In this document: one piece after another, positions 58,103 to 64,000 of the stretch
Position numbering within the stretch: the first letter of the stretch is position 1
How the letters are laid out: each line of letters opens with the position of its first letter
Assembly: GCA_029948255.1 (NCBI GenBank)
Contig: JALIZF010001633.1
Location: forward strand, 377,001-441,000
Direction of reading: 5' to 3'
Source: Telmatactis stephensoni
Lineage: Eukaryota > Cnidaria > Anthozoa > Actiniaria > Isophelliidae
DNA: 64,000 nt
Translations under genes and position numbers: made by a program
Notes under the pieces: generated by a model
Told to the model about the DNA's origin: nothing
Database searches by the model: none
Seen by the model: only the letters and a program-made list of their open reading frames with translations

Positions 58103-61100
58103 TATGTCGGTAAACTGGCTCGTCTAGATAACCGTCCACCAGGAACAAATAACTGTTTCACAGAGCTCAAGAAACCATTGTTAGGAGCTGCACTAGTTGA
58201 CGGTGATTTCTTGGATTCACGATTCGACGCTTTAGTAAAACGTGCTTGAAAAACCATGTTATAGAACACTACATGAACGTTGCGATTTGTCAGTGCTGAT
58301 GTCTCGTAATGTGAGCATCCATACTCTGATGCTACTTCTCTTGCTTCATTCTTAGATACACAACGACCTCGACGAGAGTCTCGTTTGTTTCCCACCAAGA
58401 CGATGGGTACCTGACACACATCGTCAGTCTGACGAACTTGTTTGATTAGTTTGATTAACTGACGTGCAACCTCGAAACTGTAATAGTCTGTGATAGAGTA
58501 CACCACGATAAAACCATCACCTTGCTTGATGTAAGATGCCTCCCCCTGACATCGAGAAATGAGTGGTCAGTAACAAGAATATTTTAGATTGAGGAACCTT
58601 CACGCACGCAGTGCTGCACCATGCCGTAACGTGGCATTTCCATACCGAGAATTAAAGCATTTGAATTTTATAACTGAGTTAAACTACCGTGGATTGTTAT
58701 AGCCAACAAATTGAGACACGGCGCACCTTGATTAAAAATTCGCCACTGAAATGACGTGTTGCCCTGCATTCGCGCTATTTTTAGAATTCCGCGCGCGCTG
58801 GTCCTGGTAGCGAACGCATGGGAAATATTTAAAATTTTTTTCAGTACGCGCAAGGTGGTCTAAAAATAGCACAAATGCGGCGAAACACGTCACATAACGT
58901 GATGGGCGTGTCTCGGTTTGCTGGTTATGCTCTTCTGTTATGATCAAATATGTACTTACATTTCCAGCAGTGTCCATAATTGCTAACGATACTGTATTTT
59001 CACCAATAGCTATCTCCTTCTCGTATGTCATTTCTTACGAGAAAAAATATAAAATAAAAGTCATCACAACATTTGATTTTCAGGGCTTTTTTCTCTTCCC
59101 TCACCCAGCTATGCCCGTTTTCTTAATAATGGCAGCTCGTTTCTCTTTCCTCTTCATACTTGATACATACACATACTAACATATCCATTTCATAAAAGGT
59201 CAGTTTAGGCCAGGTTTTTTACGTATTATGCATAATTTATTTATTTATTCATGGGTAGAAATGTAGAAAAGCAAGAATATCATGCTGTAGTCATTTTGGG
59301 ATCTTAAAGACTAAATAACAATAACAAGAATGCTTTGTGGTCTGGATCACATAAAACCCATGACAAGACCTGACCAAATACAGATGTAACAGTGTAGCAG
59401 TATTCAGGCAGTAATAGCAAGGACACCCCCCTCCCCCGACCCCCACACACATCACATATGGGCGATGTCTGTGTATTGGTAAGCCATATAATACGCAAAC
59501 AAAGATTGGATATAGAGACTTAATCCTGATTATCTCTAGAGACCCGTCAAGAGGTGCTACACTTATCCATAGTGCAGGACGTCGACTGATAGTGTAAATA
59601 AGTCATAGTGACGTGAATTGGAATAACATCGCACTCCAACTTAAGACTGTACTGAAATAAGTTGTAAATACATATACGCGCATACTGTAAATATGTGAAT
59701 TGGAATAACATCGCACTCGAACTTAGACTGTACATACGTTGATACTTGTGTTTTATTGACTGGCCTTGAATTTCCCTATAATTCTTAGAATTTCTTCTAT
59801 GTTGTGTCTACTATTTATGTGAGGAATTTGAGCAGCGTACGTGGCCTCCTCAGTTTTTTATCATATTTTGAACATCCGCGGTATTTAAGGTGACGAAAAA
59901 TGGCACTTTTTTGCATGCTTGCTTAATTAAACTTTCGCTTTTTTAAGTATTTTTGAGTTTTCTTTGGCAGATATTCCAGAAAGTCGCACTTTTGAACTTT
60001 GAGCTTGTAATTGATGTGGTTTGCTTTTGTTATGGTCTTGAAATTGAATGAACTGAAGGTTTGAGAAACTCAAAACTGACAATTGTGAACTGCAAAATGG
60101 CCATAAAAGCTTTTAAATTAACTAAAAATTAGACAATGAACTGATCAGGGGCACGTATGAACTTTTGAGATACGTTTGCCTTTAAAGGTCAAATGAAATG
60201 AAATTCAGTGTAAAATAAAACTGCCAGTTGTGTAAACTCATCTGTACATTTTACCGCATCAGTAGCAAATTATTTTACCTTTGTACTCTATACAAGTTGT
60301 TTGTTTGAAAGCAAAGCTGAGCTTCCGTTCTGCTTTCGAACAAACAACTCGTACGGTTTTCTTGCTGAAATAAAACTGCGATTTCGAAAACACTGAAGCA
60401 TCGTTAGAATTTGTCAGTATATACATGTTAGATATTTAGTCCTTTCCTCGTAGTACTTTTTTAGTTTGGAATATAGTCAAACAGTGCATGTGTTGGGCTG
60501 AGGAGACAATTTCAAGAGCCAAGTGTAAATAACAGTTTTGGAAATATATCAGGTAACTCGTGGATATGCGAAGCAAGTTTGAGAGACGTGCGTGAACAGC
60601 ACTGTCAGAAATGACTACTTTAGAACCTATGTATGTTCTGGAGTGAAATATTTAACTGCATGTGTTTACGATAATACATAACCTTTATCCTTTGATATAA
60701 ACATTAGAGATTGGAGTATTCTGGTATTTATAGGCGTACAAAGATAGAACTTTCACCAAAGAGAACGCGTATCATTGTTCACGTCGTAATTTAATGCGAT
60801 GTATCAATGATCTGTTATCTATAAAGAAACCCCAGTCAGTCTGAAAGGATCTACAAATACAGTTACCTCTTAATGGAATAATGCTACTTGTTTCTTAGAT
60901 GAAATACTAGCATAATCACCTAATTCTAGTCCATTATAAGAATTAACCGTGGCCTTTACTACAAGGTCAATGTTAGGTTTTATAGGGTTTTTATCTATTC
61001 CAATGAATCTTTTAAAAATATAGAGATTATACACTTGTGGTAAGGAGACCTCTCACCTTATCTCTTAGATTAATTGTCACATTATCTTTTATTAATAAAA

Positions 61101-64000
61101 CACATTTTCTCCGAATAAACGGACTTTTGATAAATCTTTGAGAGATGTCAATAATCTATGCAGTGATCTCCCTTAAGCTTGTTATACTTTGAAAAGGATA
61201 AGTTTACTAGTGAACAACCACGTGTTTTATAAGATGTAATGTGTCTAATGCAATGCCGATAAAACTACAACGGAACTGCCTTCAAACTCTTAACCAATCA
61301 CAATACTTTACTCAACAGCAACTGAAGAAGAAGATTCCGGACTCTTGGCGAAGTCAATATTTTTGTTCTGCTTTGTAACTTTGCATTGTTTTCGTGACCA
61401 TGTTTTGGTTTTCTTCTCATTTCTTGTTTATTTCCTGTGTGATATTTTTTCTGTCGCACGTGTAAGAACAAGACCTCGGTGAACCGCAAACGAGACAGTG
61501 GTTTTTGACATTCGTATTTTTGATAATTTAATAGCAATTAGTCATTTTTGTGGTTAGACAGAGTCCTCTTTAATCTTGTTGTCCTCTTGACAAAAATCCG
61601 TAGACTTCACTACGTTTTCTGTTTGCTAATTCACAGTGATACTGAACTTTTAAAGAGCAAGTTATAGTGAATACCTTGAAGGCTGACTCACAGATGTGAC
61701 GCAAACGCATATACAATCGATTTTATGGTTGCTTTTCATTGGTTTTCAGGTAGAAAGTCAACACTTCAAGGCAAACACAATCGCTTAGAACCAAAAATGG
61801 TTCTCAGTTGTTGTTGTTTTTTTGTGTGCGTTTATGTGTGTTTGCGTTTTCATCTCTAAGTCCATATGTGAAAAGTACTGAGATTTTTAACTTTTATACC
61901 ACATGTGAAAAACTAGTCAAGTTGCCAGAGTTGTGGTGGTTTAATCTTCAGGATTAGCTCAAGGCAGGAAGTTTTGGGATGGAATAGAAAAGTGCTTTCC
62001 TAAAGTAGGAAGTTAGGTCTACACTATCGATAACCCTAGTCTTTCCTAAATTCACGAAAACAATCAAACTTGGCAAAAAGCACAGCTATCGTTGCAAGGC
62101 GGCGTCATTTTGCAAAACAAACTTTAGACATCGGTATTTAGTCAAGAGAAAGTTAAAAGGAGCGTATAGAGTTTCATAAGAGAAAACCTTGTACAAATCT
62201 ATAGATTATACAGTTTATTTAGTTTCCAGCTTTAACGTGCGATCTGATTAAGGTCTTTGTAGCAACTTGGGCGTCAGATTTTTCTTCAGAATCGGTAAAT
62301 TGTGGGGAAAAATGAAAACAAATTTAGACAAGAAATGAGTCGAGCCACAAGAGAGGAAAAGTTGTAATTGAATGCAAGTGTTTTTGATGTAAGAAACAAC
62401 ATAAGGCGAGAGTATGTTGCTCACTAATGGCGTGAGATATTAAACCACAAATTGAATATCCATTTCACATGCCTTAGATGTGTTGATTTGAATGTTATTT
62501 TTAGATTCCACTTTCTATTAATATATCCTTTGTATTCTGATGTACTACTTTGCGACATTATATAGAATATATATTATGAGAATTCCAAGACAAAGTAATA
62601 TTAGTAGTTTAATGCAACATCTTTATTACTTACCCAAAGTGGGGTCATACTCATGTAAAAAACGACCCGTGACATAACGAACGATAAGAGCTGTAAAAAG
62701 AGCAAAAAACCGTCAATCATTGTGATCCGTAATTAAATAATGAAGGCAAATTAATACAAGATTCAATACAGGCAATCCAATATCTATACTAGTTTTTGAT
62801 TTTTGAATGACAGTAAAATAAAGCTTTGCAAAAGTGTAGAGATCGAGTGTTCTAATTAGTGGACTTAGTGTGAATGACGTAGCTGTAGATGGTAATCCAC
62901 AGTATTTTTATAGATTAGTTTATGACAAAGACGTGCCTTTAGAAATGGTAATGCAAAATGTGCATAGATGCAACCCACAAATTCTTCTTTCTTACTTTCA
63001 GTGTTTTTATGGTGTTTAGTGAAAAATTACAGTGTAAAAATATTGTAAAATAAAAATACAATCCAAGCACATAAATTGTGAGGAAGTCTGAGCTGACATC
63101 TTTGCCTGCACACTGCAAGTGCTGTTTGTAGATACGACGTCTTGAACTCCATGGAACAGTGAATCAGGTCGAACAGCATTTTGTAAGATTTATTAACTGA
63201 CTGATCATGTCCAAGTTGATATTGAGCCCTTCAATATCATACAATTGTTGTTCATGTATGATGGATATTAAAACTAAGTACAAAGCTTGATAAGTTATAC
63301 AGAAATGTTTATTATACAATTATATATTAAACCCCTTTTTAAAAGTTTTTGTTCAAACTGAGATAAGTTGCTATCTTAAGGATGAAAGTCACTGCTAAAG
63401 TAAACAAATTTACAAAATAAAAAACTTGTTTTTAAGTTTGTCAACGAAGCGTGTAATTTACCAAGAGCGATACATTATCAAGCACGTCTCATGAAAAGTG
63501 ACTCCTAACTGAGACTAACTTTAGCTACACTCATTATAAACAGTCAGACTTTATTCACTCCAGAAGGTTATGATTATTGCTTTACATAAATCAATTATAA
63601 ACGAAAGTGAATTATCGTAAGTCAATAATGACTAGTATTATAGCATAGTCAAACCTGTTTTTCCGACTCCTCCAACACCAAGCACCACGAACGAGTATTG
63701 CTCCATGGAACCACTTATTGAATCTTTACGTTCTTTAGGTCTTGATGCACTGAGACTTGGTCTTCTTGTTTTTAACGAGTCAAGAGGTCGGAGTGTTTGG
63801 CATGGTAAGCTAGCAGAGCTACATAGGCTATTACTTCTCTGACTCTTCATGGTTTTGTCTTTCATTGTACAGGTTGTAGCCAAGCTACTGTGTCTTCTTG
63901 GAAGAGTGTTAGTATGGAAACCGTTGAAATGATGCTCGTGGTCCCTCATGGTGGAGCTGACAGACTGTGATCCTGTTCTTTCAAGCTCTTTCTTCAACAT
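58102..64000 (-). CDS. Atypical Ras-family small GTPase with N-terminal extension, no CAAX box (5' end may lie outside)
   Basis: Four exons on the minus strand: 63655-64000, 62634-62690, 58960-59033 and 58102-58545, in frame, 306 codons from an ATG exactly at the window edge. The Ser/Arg-rich extension (1-100) has RRHSSL and RRPSLS; the C-terminus ends RRASLPT. These fit PKA or 14-3-3 sites. The G domain shows P-loop GVGGVGKT (108-115), switch I YDPTLE (130-135), DTAGN (155-159), NKRD (212-215) and ETSAL. Switch II is about five residues shorter than in Ras, and the catalytic Gln after DTAG is replaced by Asn. There is no prenylation box. Block RQTDDV-VPIVLVGNKRD recalls Rad/Gem (RGK) proteins, while YDPTLE recalls RERG/RASL proteins. 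It is probably a membrane-signalling regulator with weak or no GTP hydrolysis; subfamily uncertain. Confidence 0.85.
58697..58930. mobile_element. Inverted-repeat element in the switch II intron of the Ras-like gene
   Basis: The left arm (AGCCAACAAATTGAGACACG, ATGACGTGTT, GCGCTATTTTTAGA) and right arm (TCTAAAAATAGCAC, AACACGTCAC, CGTGTCTCGGTTTGCTGG) are inverse copies around a central part with GCGCGCGC. It takes up more than half of the 414-bp intron 58546-58959. Confidence 0.7.
59034..62633. other. Large intron of the Ras-like gene
   Basis: The 3.6-kb intron between the second and third exons shows no exon on either strand. It includes a hairpin at 60293-60351 (AGTTGTTTGTTTGAAAGCA and TGCTTTCGAACAAACAACT) and a repeated AATTGGAATAACATCGCACT block (59617 and 59698). 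The next intron, 62691-63654, is AT-rich without features. Confidence 0.6.

Noticed and set aside
1..64000. Search for CRISPR arrays, bacterial operons, phage or retroviral genes
   Set aside because: Tandem repeats here lack unique spacers of constant length, and no reverse transcriptase, integrase or transposase motif was recognised in any frame.

Overview
The window is nuclear DNA of a multicellular animal. Genes are split into many short exons with GT-AG introns (one clear GC-AG), the sequence is AT-rich, and there are many small inverted-repeat transposons and minisatellites. Protein similarity, intron density and the type of short repeats suggest a marine invertebrate, most likely a cnidarian such as a coral or anemone. 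That placement is an inference; no marker gene in the window proves it. No bacterial operon, CRISPR array, rRNA or intact tRNA was seen.

The first 29 kb is gene-dense. On the + strand is the 3' end of a JmjC/cupin-type dioxygenase gene (267-2006). Tail-to-tail with it is a complete GID4 gene on the - strand (3084-6224), the substrate receptor of the CTLH ubiquitin ligase. Behind that, also on -, is a complete GTPBP1 gene (6770-11956, with a probable 5' non-coding exon near 12956-13180), a translational-type GTPase. A divergent promoter separates it from a two-exon Josephin deubiquitinase gene on + (13674-15658). A 20-exon KIF19 kinesin gene follows on + (16719-29062, 1115 residues). A palindromic RFX-type X-box lies about 320 bp upstream of its start, which fits a ciliary kinesin. 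I rebuilt the exon structures by hand; every junction in these genes keeps the reading frame.

From 29 to 58 kb the window is gene-poor. The one well-supported gene is an intronless FAM181-family gene on + (45686-46573), 295 residues long. It has a TATA-like box, a poly(A) signal and a YAP-like TEAD-binding loop motif. The rest is intergenic sequence with dispersed miniature inverted-repeat elements (several families, one three-layer nest near 54.4-55.1 kb), a 1.1-kb element with long inverted ends, local duplications and microsatellites. Two possible isolated exons (31148-31249 and 42862-42970) are noted with low confidence.

The right end (58102-64000, - strand) holds four exons of an atypical Ras-family GTPase. 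It has a Ser/Arg-rich N-terminal extension, no CAAX box and an unusually short switch II. A minisatellite rich in GTCACGTGAC E-boxes touches its stop codon.

The genes do not form a pathway. Two (GID4 and the Josephin protein) act in ubiquitin metabolism, but that is probably chance linkage. The most notable observations are the FAM181/TEAD motif, the RFX site at KIF19, minisatellites in KIF19 introns that resemble splice sites, a 101-bp duplication across the KIF19 stop codon, and the transposon families.
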